Shown: positions 1 to 6,430 of the stretch, one piece after another
Layout of the letters: every line of letters begins with the position of its first letter
Position numbering within the stretch: position 1 is the first letter of the stretch
NCBI GenBank assembly: GCA_002007315.1
Contig: LNZQ01000167.1
Coordinates: 1-6,620 of the forward strand
Source: Epulopiscium sp. Nele67-Bin004
GTDB taxonomy: Bacteria; Bacillota_A; Clostridia; Lachnospirales; Cellulosilyticaceae
DNA length: 6,620 nt
Direction: 5' to 3'
The notes under the pieces: generated by a model
What the model was told of the DNA's origin: nothing
The model's input: the letters and a program-made list of their open reading frames with translations, nothing else
The model's database searches: none
Made by a program: the position numbers and the translations under genes

Positions 1-768
1 GTGGTGCAGTATAACAAATGGCAGCGTTTTTGTTTTCTATGTCCTCTACTAAGTACTCTCTTTTTTTTCTTCTATGCACAAGAGCACTTTACAGTCAGCT
101 CAGCATCCACTTACAAAAGACCACCAGACAAGAGGCAGCAGTCTGCAGTCTAGCCACTGTCTACGACTGATAGCCTCTGCAGGTGTTACTGTGAAGAATG
201 AGCTTAACTTTCTTTGTTCCTTGTATTCTTCAAAGTACCTACACGGAATGAGAAATCGTCTAAAAGCGCTAAATCATCCACGGTGCAGCCGAACACCATT
301 CATTATGTATGCCTCTGCCGCAGCCTGGAAGTTGGCTCAGTTTGGCTCAGTATGCAGCAGAAGGAGCCGGTCCTCGCTGGTTTTTCAGTCCGACCAGCAG
401 TCTTTAAACAGTGGGGGGAGCTAACGCCACAGGTTCGCTCTTAAAGCCAATTAATGCTTCGTTGCTTGACACATTTGCTAAGTGACAAAAATTACATAAT
501 TTCAACGGGAAAATGTGTGTTTGATTTCATGTGGAGAGTTTTGTTATGTGGCGGACATCGTGGACGTTGTCATATTTTGTTGCGTGATGAGATTGGGTTA
601 TGTAAACGTCGCCATGGAGATAGTTTTAACTAAACTTCCTTGTTGATATTCTATCGTTTGTGTCAAATATGGTTACAGTGGAGATGACTGAAACTTTTTA
701 TTTTGGCCTCTGGCACGTTGGCCTTTAGTTGTGTCTGACCAGCGTAGATACTTTTCATTGCCTGTGAA
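1..768. other. Eukaryote-like non-coding DNA, no gene supported
   Basis: This stretch has a more balanced base composition than the rest of the window, with CpG sites and a T8 tract at 61-68 inside a longer pyrimidine run. It carries no Shine-Dalgarno-led reading frame. Two open frames overlap within about 74-444, but their translations show no domain, no transmembrane pattern and no recognisable family, and they lie in different frames of the same DNA. The texture resembles vertebrate intergenic or intronic DNA. A short exon cannot be excluded without spliced transcript data. The assignment to an animal genome is inferred from composition and from the transposon-like and microsatellite repeats that follow. 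Confidence 0.6.
332..350. repeat. Short direct repeat, 9 bp twice
   Basis: TTGGCTCAG occurs at 332-340 and again at 342-350, separated by one T. It is a minor local duplication in the eukaryote-like part, with no evident function. Confidence 0.7.
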
Positions 769-1395
769 TTACAATGACTGCGTTTACTATGATTTGAGTG
801 TCCCGGTTATGAGCCTTATCCTTATTTTGATCATATTCGGGATATGGCGTTTACGTGCACACAGAGAAACCTGGTTATTTATATCCATGTAGACATGGTA
901 AATACTAGTATCCTGGTTTCTGATCACTGCATCTTATTTGCGCAGGCGCCATGACCTGACATGAAACTGGCGTCCTGTAGCCTGTTCACCACAGACTTTT
1001 AATAGGTCAGCATTTCTCCCGTCTAAACTTCCAATTATATTTCATTCTGTCATTACCGAAAGACAAAACTCACTTTCTTCATCACTCCAGAAGTGAGACG
1101 CTCTCACTGCCATCACCATGTTTTTTTTCCTGGTACATCGCTTGACTGAGGCTGCGCCTGTGCAAGTAGTCGGCAGCTGGCAGAAAGCAGTAAGGCAAAT
1201 ACACGCCGCGGTATCCCGTTTTCTTCTGGAGTACTCCAGGTAGCAAAATTGGGTTTCTCAAAATTGGGATAAGGGTATATACTGGTTTCTGAAATCAGGA
1301 TATGATGTTTACACGCACAAACACAAAAACGGGGCACTTCAAAAACCCGATCATTAACCAGGATACTCAAGTGCATGTAAACGCATTCAATGTGA
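769..1395. mobile_element. MITE-like non-autonomous DNA transposon with nested inverted repeats
   Basis: The outer ends are imperfect inverted repeats. The left end (about 769-812, containing TGCGTTTAC, TTGAGT and GGTTA) aligns with the reverse complement of about 1350-1395. Further inverted pairs lie inside: CCTTATCCTTATTTTGA at 814-830 against 1258-1274 (15/17), GCGTTTACGTGCAC at 847-860 against 1371-1384 (13/14), AGTATCCTGGTTTCTGATC at 907-925 against 1349-1367 (17/19), and TTGCGCAGGCGC at 938-949 against 1154-1165 (11/12). Direct copies also occur, at 840-860 and 1298-1318 (17/21). No transposase reading frame is visible, so the element would be mobilised in trans. I cannot name the family. 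The layout resembles short repeat-rich DNA transposons of fish genomes. The outer boundaries are approximate, and I could not define a target-site duplication with certainty. Confidence 0.6.
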
Positions 1396-1888
1396 AATTG
1401 TTTGCCTCTTTGTATTCTGATATTCTCTGAAAGGATACTCCATCGATTCAGTATCACGCTGTCATTACATTGGGGGAAATTCTAAACACAAACATAAAAA
1501 AAAAATGATGCTCAAAAGCATCGGAGTGTGAGCCGAGCACCAAAAACGACGAACCCTTCAGTTCCTGTGGTGCAACCAGACAGCGTCTTTCCTACGACCC
1601 TCCCTGCCTGCTCAACGCCAACATCTTTCAACTTTCATAGCTTACCTCTTGATGATGACACTGCGCTGAATAAGCAGATCGTCATCAGTACAATTGTAAA
1701 ATCCAGCCTTGTTAAACGTACTTTGATATTATTTGAAAGAGCTCATGGATTATTGTCATAAAAGAAAACACAAAAGCCTATAAGAGAAATAAAGAAAGAA
1801 AAAAGAGCAACACGAGGAGGTGGTTAGAGGGGAAATCTGTCTCTTCTAGTAAATATTTGTAATTTGCGTTGAGCAGATGAGTCCGAGC
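1396..1888. other. Eukaryote-like non-coding DNA, A-rich in part
   Basis: No gene is supported here. The stretch contains an A10 run at 1496-1505 and an A-rich segment from about 1760 to 1810 that includes one AATAAA hexamer at 1788-1793. An open frame at 1528-1761 has no ribosome binding site and no recognisable domain, and is best taken as chance. The composition matches the preceding region, not the bacterial operon to the right. Confidence 0.55.
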
Positions 1889-1908
1889 GAGAGAGAGAGA
1901 GAGAGAGA
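1889..1908. repeat. (GA)10 dinucleotide microsatellite
   Basis: Ten uninterrupted GA units sit just before the change from eukaryote-like to bacterial sequence. Tracts like this are common in animal genomes and rare in AT-rich Firmicutes. Being low-complexity, the tract could also have helped cause a false assembly join nearby. Confidence 0.95.
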
Positions 1909-1960
1909 CGAGCATGTTGCTGTTGTTTAATTAATACTGTCTATTTAAGAATAAATTAGA
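1909..1960. other. Probable chimeric junction between animal-like and bacterial DNA
   Basis: To the left are the microsatellite and repeat-rich DNA. To the right, from about 1926, the sequence becomes strongly AT-rich and runs straight into a bacterial Shine-Dalgarno and the pilD start. An in-frame TAG at 1957-1959 closes the pilD frame upstream, so pilD is not fused to anything on the left. The exact breakpoint cannot be placed by eye. I did not find a convincing -35/-10 promoter between here and pilD, so the operon's promoter may lie in bacterial sequence lost at the join. Confidence 0.65.
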
Positions 1961-1967
1961 AGGGAGG
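1961..1967 (+). promoter_or_regulatory. Ribosome binding site of pilD
   Basis: AGGGAGG lies 7 nt before the TTG at 1975. With the in-frame stop at 1957-1959 and no ATG or GTG between, this fixes the TTG as the most likely start of the prepilin peptidase. Confidence 0.8.
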
Positions 1968-1974
1968 AAAAGTA

Positions 1975-2709
1975 TTGGTTCCTGTTGTTTGGTTGATATA
2001 TGGACTTATAATAGGAAGTTTTTTAAATGTATGTATTGAACGAATTCCTAAAAATCAAAGTATTTGGTATCCTGCTTCACATTGCCCTAAATGTAGATAT
2101 GTGTTGAAAATAAAAGATTTGATACCAGTATTAAGTTATATTACTCTAAAAGGTACTTGCCGTTGTTGCGCCAATAAAATTTCTTTGCAATATATTGTAG
2201 TTGAGACCGTAAACGGAGTAGTGTATATGTTAATTGGATTAACTTATGGATTTTCATTAGAGGCGTTATTGATGTGTGTATTATTTTCGGCAATATTAGT
2301 ATTAAGTATAATTGACATGAAGCATATGTTGTTGCCTACAAAAATAATAGTATTTTGTGGTAGTTTGGGAATAATAATTCGATTATGTATTAGTTATAAT
2401 TTAGGAAGTGTTTATCCCTTTTTGCAAGCTTGCTTAGGTGGAGTTGTTGGATATGCTTTATTGAGCTTTATATTTTGTGCAAGTAGTATTTTCTTGAAAA
2501 AGGAAGGTATGGGATTTGGTGATGTAAGGTATTTGGGAATGATAGGTATATTTACCAGTGCTTATGTTGCGGTATATACTTTATTTATAGGCTGTGTTAT
2601 AGGTTCTATCTATGGAATTTATCAATTATATGTTACTAAGGAAAGTGTTCCATATCCTTTTGGGCCGTTTCTAACAATGGGATTAATTATAGCTGGGTTA
2701 TGGTTATAG
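1975..2709 (+). CDS. pilD: Prepilin peptidase (type IV leader peptidase)
   Basis: This is a polytopic inner-membrane aspartic protease (A24 family) that cuts prepilins after the conserved Gly and, in family members with the N-terminal domain, N-methylates the new N-terminus. All family landmarks are visible in the 244 residues: GSFLNVCIERIP at 14-25, a zinc-type cysteine set C37/C40 and C62/C65, the first catalytic Asp at D114 in IDMKHMLLP, the second at D183 in GMGFGD, and a C-terminal PYPFGPFL. The rest is a series of hydrophobic segments, as expected for about eight membrane helices. The length is normal. The start is TTG with a good Shine-Dalgarno. It lies 9 nt before pilB and its substrates are the two prepilins downstream, so it belongs to this pilus operon. 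The cysteine set suggests that the methylase domain is retained; this is inferred from the family, not shown by the sequence. Confidence 0.95.
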   Translation: MVPVVWLIYGLIIGSFLNVCIERIPKNQSIWYPASHCPKCRYVLKIKDLIPVLSYITLKGTCRCCANKISLQYIVVETVNGVVYMLIGLTYGFSLEALLMCVLFSAILVLSIIDMKHMLLPTKIIVFCGSLGIIIRLCISYNLGSVYPFLQACLGGVVGYALLSFIFCASSIFLKKEGMGFGDVRYLGMIGIFTSAYVAVYTLFIGCVIGSIYGIYQLYVTKESVPYPFGPFLTMGLIIAGLWL

Positions 2710-2710
2710 A

Positions 2711-2719
2711 GAGGAGAGG
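2711..2719 (+). promoter_or_regulatory. Ribosome binding site of pilB, unusual spacing
   Basis: The purine run GAGGAGAGG begins 2 nt after the pilD stop and touches the GTG at 2719. If GAGGAG (2711-2716) is the pairing core, only 2 nt separate it from the GTG. If the distal AGAGG (2715-2719) is used, a suitable distance falls on the ATT at 2728, in the same frame. The true initiation codon is therefore uncertain by three codons. Confidence 0.6.
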
Positions 2720-4434
2720 TGGTTTGTATTACAACAAATTTTGGAGAATATTTAAGTGATTATGTTTTGGAAAATAAAATTCTTCCACAAAAGGAACTTA
2801 ATTTTTGTAATCAGGAAAATATAGAGATAGAAGATTATTTGGTTGAACAAGAGTATTTTGATGAAGAAAAGATAGCAGAACTTAAAAGTGATTTTTTTTC
2901 GGTGGCTAGCTCAAGTTTGGACGAAGAATTTGACATTAATTTAAAAGATTTAATACCAGAAAGTTTAGCGAATAAACATTGTTTAATTCCTATAAAGTTA
3001 GATGGAAATAAGTTGTATATAGCTATGAATACTCCGTATATGTTAAAGGCGATTGAAGAAATTGAAGCGAAGACAGGGTGTTCTGTAGGAGTTTGTGTTG
3101 CTAGGCATAAGCTGATTGTTGGTATGATTTATAAATTATATTCTGGTGATAATGAAAATTTGTCTACAATAGTAAATTCTATGGTCAATGAAGAAGATGA
3201 AGAGGTTGTTTTTGGGCAAAATTATTTTGAGGAAACAGAAGGTAATATTATATCTTTAATTCAGTTTATAGTTAATAGGGCTATTACTAAATTAGCTTCG
3301 GATATTCATATTGAGCCTATGGCTGATAGAATTAGAATTAGATTTAGGATTGATGGTGTTTTGCAAGAGTTTGAGGTGTTGCCAAAAAATATACACCCGT
3401 TTTTAGTAAATTCAATTAAAGTTATGGCGAGTATGGATACTACAGAATATAATATTTCGCAAGATGGTCATTGGATTTATAAGGGGAGTGGGCAAAAAAT
3501 AAATATGAGAGTTAGTACTTTGCCTACAATTGAAGGTGAAAAAGTGGTAATTAGGCTTCATGCTCAAAAAAGCATGGATACACCATTAGAGAATTTAGGA
3601 TTTTTTCCTGAGCAGTTGAAATTGTTACAAGGGTTGCTTGCTGAGAAAGGTGGAGTTGTAATTGTAACAGGACCTACAGGTAGTGGAAAATCTACTACTT
3701 TAACTGAAATTATGAAAGTTCTTAATCAAGAAGAAGTTAATATAATCTCGATAGAAGACCCAGTAGAAAATACTATAGATGGAGTGGTTCAAGTTGAGGT
3801 TAATCCTAAAAAAGGGATAACTTTTAAAAGTGTATTAAAATCTGTTTTGCGTCAGGATATTGATGTGCTTAGTGTTGGAGAAATGCGTGATAAGGAAACG
3901 GCTGATATTACTATGTCTGCAGGTTTAACGGGTCATGTTGTGTTTTCAACTTTGCATACTGAAAATAGTACAAGTGCCATTTTAAGATTAGTGGATATGG
4001 GAGTTGATAAGGTTCTTATAAAATCTACAATAAAAGGGGTAATTGCTCAACGTTTAATAAGGTTGGTTTGTCCGAAGTGTAAATCTTTTGATGGAAAAAA
4101 ATATAAGGCTGTAGGTTGTAAAGATTGTGATGGACAAGGATACAAAGGAAGAGTAGGCATATATGAAGTTTTGGTTATAGATATGCATTTGAAAAAAGAA
4201 ATTAAAAATATTACTAAATTTTCATCAGGTGAATTACAAGCTAAAGCTATTGAAAATGGGCTTTTAAAATTATCAGATAATGCTCAATATTATATTGAAA
4301 ATGGCTTAACCACATATGAGGAAGTAGAAAGAGTTTTAGGGGGTGAACAATGTTATACGAATGTCAACAGTTATCGTTTACCACGTACTACAAAATCAAA
4401 GAGAACGTTAAATTTATTAAACGACCAAATTTAA
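2719..4434 (+). CDS. pilB: Type IV pilus extension ATPase (PilB/GspE family)
   Basis: This hexameric cytoplasmic ATPase powers pilus assembly through the platform protein PilC. Residues 1 to about 140 resemble the family's N-domain but with weak MshEN-like motifs. The ATPase part carries ASDIHIEP (193-200), RFRIDG (208-213), Walker A GPTGSGKST (318-326, Lys324), the Asp box IEDPVE (345-350), a Walker B region ending in Glu388 (VGEMRD), and the His box GHVVFSTLHT (405-414). A four-cysteine zinc motif follows (C451, C454, C467, C470), but its loop is only 12 residues, much shorter than usual. Then come GYKGRVGIYEVL and the usual end GLTTYEEVERVLGGE at residue 543. The frame runs on for 28 more residues (Q544-I571), overlapping pilC by 85 nt; a C at 4348 makes CAA where TAA would give the normal end. 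The start is GTG 2719, or possibly ATT 2728. PilB rather than PilT is favoured by the N-domain and the zinc motif. Confidence 0.95.
   Translation: MVCITTNFGEYLSDYVLENKILPQKELNFCNQENIEIEDYLVEQEYFDEEKIAELKSDFFSVASSSLDEEFDINLKDLIPESLANKHCLIPIKLDGNKLYIAMNTPYMLKAIEEIEAKTGCSVGVCVARHKLIVGMIYKLYSGDNENLSTIVNSMVNEEDEEVVFGQNYFEETEGNIISLIQFIVNRAITKLASDIHIEPMADRIRIRFRIDGVLQEFEVLPKNIHPFLVNSIKVMASMDTTEYNISQDGHWIYKGSGQKINMRVSTLPTIEGEKVVIRLHAQKSMDTPLENLGFFPEQLKLLQGLLAEKGGVVIVTGPTGSGKSTTLTEIMKVLNQEEVNIISIEDPVENTIDGVVQVEVNPKKGITFKSVLKSVLRQDIDVLSVGEMRDKETADITMSAGLTGHVVFSTLHTENSTSAILRLVDMGVDKVLIKSTIKGVIAQRLIRLVCPKCKSFDGKKYKAVGCKDCDGQGYKGRVGIYEVLVIDMHLKKEIKNITKFSSGELQAKAIENGLLKLSDNAQYYIENGLTTYEEVERVLGGEQCYTNVNSYRLPRTTKSKRTLNLLNDQI
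4338..4345 (+). promoter_or_regulatory. Ribosome binding site of pilC inside pilB
   Basis: AGGGGGTG lies within the last conserved pilB codons, 4 nt before the ATG at 4350 (6 nt from the end of the G run). It supports that ATG as the pilC start and implies translational coupling to pilB. Confidence 0.75.
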
Positions 4435-5459
4435 CAGAAGAACAAGAGTTGCTGTTTTTGGAGGAAGTATTACATTCCTTAAAAACTGGACAGACTCTAC
4501 AATCGACATTACATTTACTTAATATTACATCTCGAAGTGAATTTTTAAAATCCATAACAACTGACTTAATGAATTATATAGAACAAGGATATAGGTTTGG
4601 AGAAGCTATAGAGCGTAGTCAAAGATTTGATGCAACCATAACGAGTTTTTTAAAAAATGGCGATGCAACTGGGAATTTAATTAAATCAATTGAGCTTTCT
4701 ATACGTCTTTTAAAACGAAATATCCAATTAAAACAAGAACTTAAAAAGGTGGCATTATATCCTATTATTGTAATGAGTACATTGATTTGTGTATTATTTT
4801 TAATGGGTAAATTTATGTTGCCACAATTTATAAAAATGTTTGCGAGTTATAATGCAACTTTGCCACAAATTACTTTAGTTATAATGAATGTAACTGAAGG
4901 TGTTGTAAAAAATTTTAACTTGTATTTCTTAGGATTTTTAATAATGATAGGTCTTATAAGACGGATAGGGAGTATGCCTTTAACGAGAAGAAATATAGAG
5001 CAAATATTATTAAAATTCACCTTTTTTAAAGAGCCATATACAGATTATAGAACATTTGAGTTTTCTTATTTGTTAGAAGCATATTTAGGATCAGGTGCTT
5101 TGTTAGAGGAGTCTTTGAAGTTGATACAAAAAAATACAACAAGCTATGTATTAAAAGATGTTTTAGAAAAAAATATGGATAATATTCATCAAGGAGAAAA
5201 ATTGCATGAAACATTAAAGAGGTGTCCAATTATTTCGATGAGATTTTTGGAGATGATTAAAATCGCTGATAGAACAGGGGATTTAAAAAATATACTAAAT
5301 ACAAATGTTGAATATTATGATATCAAATATCAGCGTAGATTAGAAAAGTTGCTTATATATGTTGAGCCAGCATTAACAATTTTCATGGCACTTATAGTTG
5401 GCGTTATAGTACTTGCAATTATGTTACCTACATTATATTTAACAACACAAGTTATGTGA
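4350..5459 (+). CDS. pilC: Type IV pilus inner-membrane platform protein (PilC/GspF family)
   Basis: This integral membrane protein forms the base of the pilus machine and couples PilB motion to pilin insertion. Its 369 residues hold two GspF domains. The first, about 28-155, has GDATGNL at 104-110. The second, about 225-355, has DRTGDL at 307-312. These match the family's G-E-x-S/T-G-x-L signature with changes at the first positions. Hydrophobic segments lie at about 135-158 (with ALYPII), 190-205, and 337-360 (EPALTIFMALIVG...MLP), the usual three-helix pattern. The N-terminus before the first GspF domain is about 28 residues, shorter than in proteobacterial PilC and more like Gram-positive ComGB. 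The first 28 codons overlap the pilB tail in another frame. The start is well supported by an AGGGGGTG site. A 16-nt gap separates it from the pilin gene. Confidence 0.93.
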   Translation: MLYECQQLSFTTYYKIKENVKFIKRPNLTEEQELLFLEEVLHSLKTGQTLQSTLHLLNITSRSEFLKSITTDLMNYIEQGYRFGEAIERSQRFDATITSFLKNGDATGNLIKSIELSIRLLKRNIQLKQELKKVALYPIIVMSTLICVLFLMGKFMLPQFIKMFASYNATLPQITLVIMNVTEGVVKNFNLYFLGFLIMIGLIRRIGSMPLTRRNIEQILLKFTFFKEPYTDYRTFEFSYLLEAYLGSGALLEESLKLIQKNTTSYVLKDVLEKNMDNIHQGEKLHETLKRCPIISMRFLEMIKIADRTGDLKNILNTNVEYYDIKYQRRLEKLLIYVEPALTIFMALIVGVIVLAIMLPTLYLTTQVM

Positions 5460-5475
5460 GATAAGGAGATAAATA

Positions 5476-5907
5476 ATGAATAAGAATTTGAAATTAAAAG
5501 AAAGTGGGTTTACTTTATTAGAATTAATAGTAGTTATTGCTGTAATTGGTATGATTGCTGCAGTAGTAAGCCCTTCTTTTCTTGAAACTTCCAATAAGAT
5601 GGCATTACAAACTGATATACAATCAGCCAAATCACTTCAACAAATCATAGATATTTATACAATTGAGGGTGGGCAAGCTCCAGCGAATGGGGAAATTATG
5701 AAAGATTATTTTGATAAATTAGTGGCTAGTAAATATTTAGAACAGCATCAGCTTGATGGAGTGACGGGTCAGATAGTACTACAACTTGGTGATAGTAAGT
5801 TGTATTATGATGAGAACGCAGGATTTGTAAAAGTTAAACTCGCCTCGGGATATTCTGATTTTTATGAGGCTTTGAACGATGATGATCAAACTTGGGTTAT
5901 TGAGTAA
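5476..5907 (+). CDS. pilA: Type IV prepilin, probable major pilin
   Basis: This is a small structural pilin. The 143-residue precursor has a short basic leader of 11 residues ending in Gly11, then FTLLELIVVIAVIGMIAAVV, the class III signal and hydrophobic N-terminal helix. Cleavage would occur between G11 and F12, leaving 132 residues. Glu16 is mature residue 5, needed for subunit packing, and Pro33 is mature residue 22, a conserved kink position in type IVa pilins. An amphipathic helix continues to about 64, followed by a short acidic beta-rich head. There are no cysteines, so no disulphide loop. A strong AAGGAG at 5463-5468 lies 7 nt before the ATG, the best-placed site in the operon, which fits high expression. 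Its position right after pilC, and its Pro22, favour major pilin over pseudopilin. This is not proven. Confidence 0.88.
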   Translation: MNKNLKLKESGFTLLELIVVIAVIGMIAAVVSPSFLETSNKMALQTDIQSAKSLQQIIDIYTIEGGQAPANGEIMKDYFDKLVASKYLEQHQLDGVTGQIVLQLGDSKLYYDENAGFVKVKLASGYSDFYEALNDDDQTWVIE

Positions 5908-6430
5908 TGATAAAGGGTTTACTTTATTAGAGACTCTATTAAGTTGTATATTAATAAGTAGTATTTTGGTATTAACTCAAAAAGGATATGTAGGAGCAGT
6001 GTTTAGTTATAATAATCAAAATGCTAATATAATGGATAGTGTAGCAACTGAGGATTTATATAGATTTTTAAAGGAAGAGATGGACTATGCTACAGGTGTG
6101 AATTTTTATGTAGGGAGTTCGGCAACTTTAGTAACATATGAAGATGAGATTGTAGATAGCCCTTTTAACAAAGTAGTATATAATTTGAGTTCAGGAATTA
6201 AGCAGATAGATACTATTATTGCATCTAGTGGTTATTACACAATAAGATATAGAACTTTTGGGAGTTCATATAATAACCTAATAGTTAATAATGTTAAGAA
6301 TGTAGTTGTTAATAAACCTGCTAATAGTTTGTTAATAACTATGAGTTGGCAGGCAGAAGGATATGCCGATGAATTTTTTTATGTATTTGATTTAGGTGTG
6401 AAGGGAGAGGTGAACTTTAATAGTGTTTAA
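5879..6430 (+). CDS. Minor prepilin (PilW/ComGF-like size, family not certain)
   Basis: This second prepilin-type protein has 183 residues. The leader is 13 residues ending in Gly13, then FTLLETLLSCILISSILVL, with Glu18 as mature residue 5. The mature form would be 170 residues. Mature position 22 is Lys, not Pro, and a cysteine (C23) lies in the membrane helix. The head is rich in predicted strands, including the segment YRTFGSSYNNLIVNNVKNVV at about 124-143. No paralogue can be named. Size and place after the major pilin suggest a minor pilin that helps prime or cap the fibre. Its first 29 nt overlap the end of the preceding pilin gene. There are two adjacent ATG codons (5879, 5882), with TGAGG at 5865-5869 lying 9 nt before the first, so either may be used. 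PilD upstream is the expected processing enzyme. Confidence 0.85.
   Translation: MMIKLGLLSNDKGFTLLETLLSCILISSILVLTQKGYVGAVFSYNNQNANIMDSVATEDLYRFLKEEMDYATGVNFYVGSSATLVTYEDEIVDSPFNKVVYNLSSGIKQIDTIIASSGYYTIRYRTFGSSYNNLIVNNVKNVVVNKPANSLLITMSWQAEGYADEFFYVFDLGVKGEVNFNSV

Noticed and set aside
55..82. Pyrimidine tract followed by AAG, as in a splice acceptor
   Set aside because: There is no supported exon downstream, no CAG acceptor and no branch point evidence.
74..444. Overlapping open frames of 116 and 76 codons near the left end
   Set aside because: They have no ribosome binding site, no recognisable domain and no membrane or signal pattern. They occupy the same DNA in two frames, within eukaryote-like sequence.
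1113..1457. 114-codon open frame on the minus strand
   Set aside because: It runs through the right half of the transposon-like element, including its repeats, and resembles no transposase or other protein.
1528..1761. 77-codon open frame on the plus strand
   Set aside because: It has no Shine-Dalgarno, the sequence is rich in Ser/Thr/Pro without a domain, and it lies in non-coding-type DNA. It is likely chance.
1788..1793. AATAAA as a eukaryotic polyadenylation signal
   Set aside because: It is a single hexamer in an A-rich stretch with no gene upstream to end.
1871..1910. Hammerhead ribozyme-like string, CAGATGAGTCC followed by GAGCGAGAG
   Set aside because: The core needs CTGATGA and a downstream GAAA after a paired stem II. 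The second base is wrong, and the right side is only the GA repeat.
1923..1956. Possible promoter before pilD, TTGTTT with TATTTA
   Set aside because: The spacing is only 13 nt, and the stretch spans the suspected junction. AT-rich sequence gives such matches by chance.
5026..5630. Minus-strand open frames opposite pilC and pilA
   Set aside because: They are antisense shadows of well-supported genes, without ribosome binding sites or domains.
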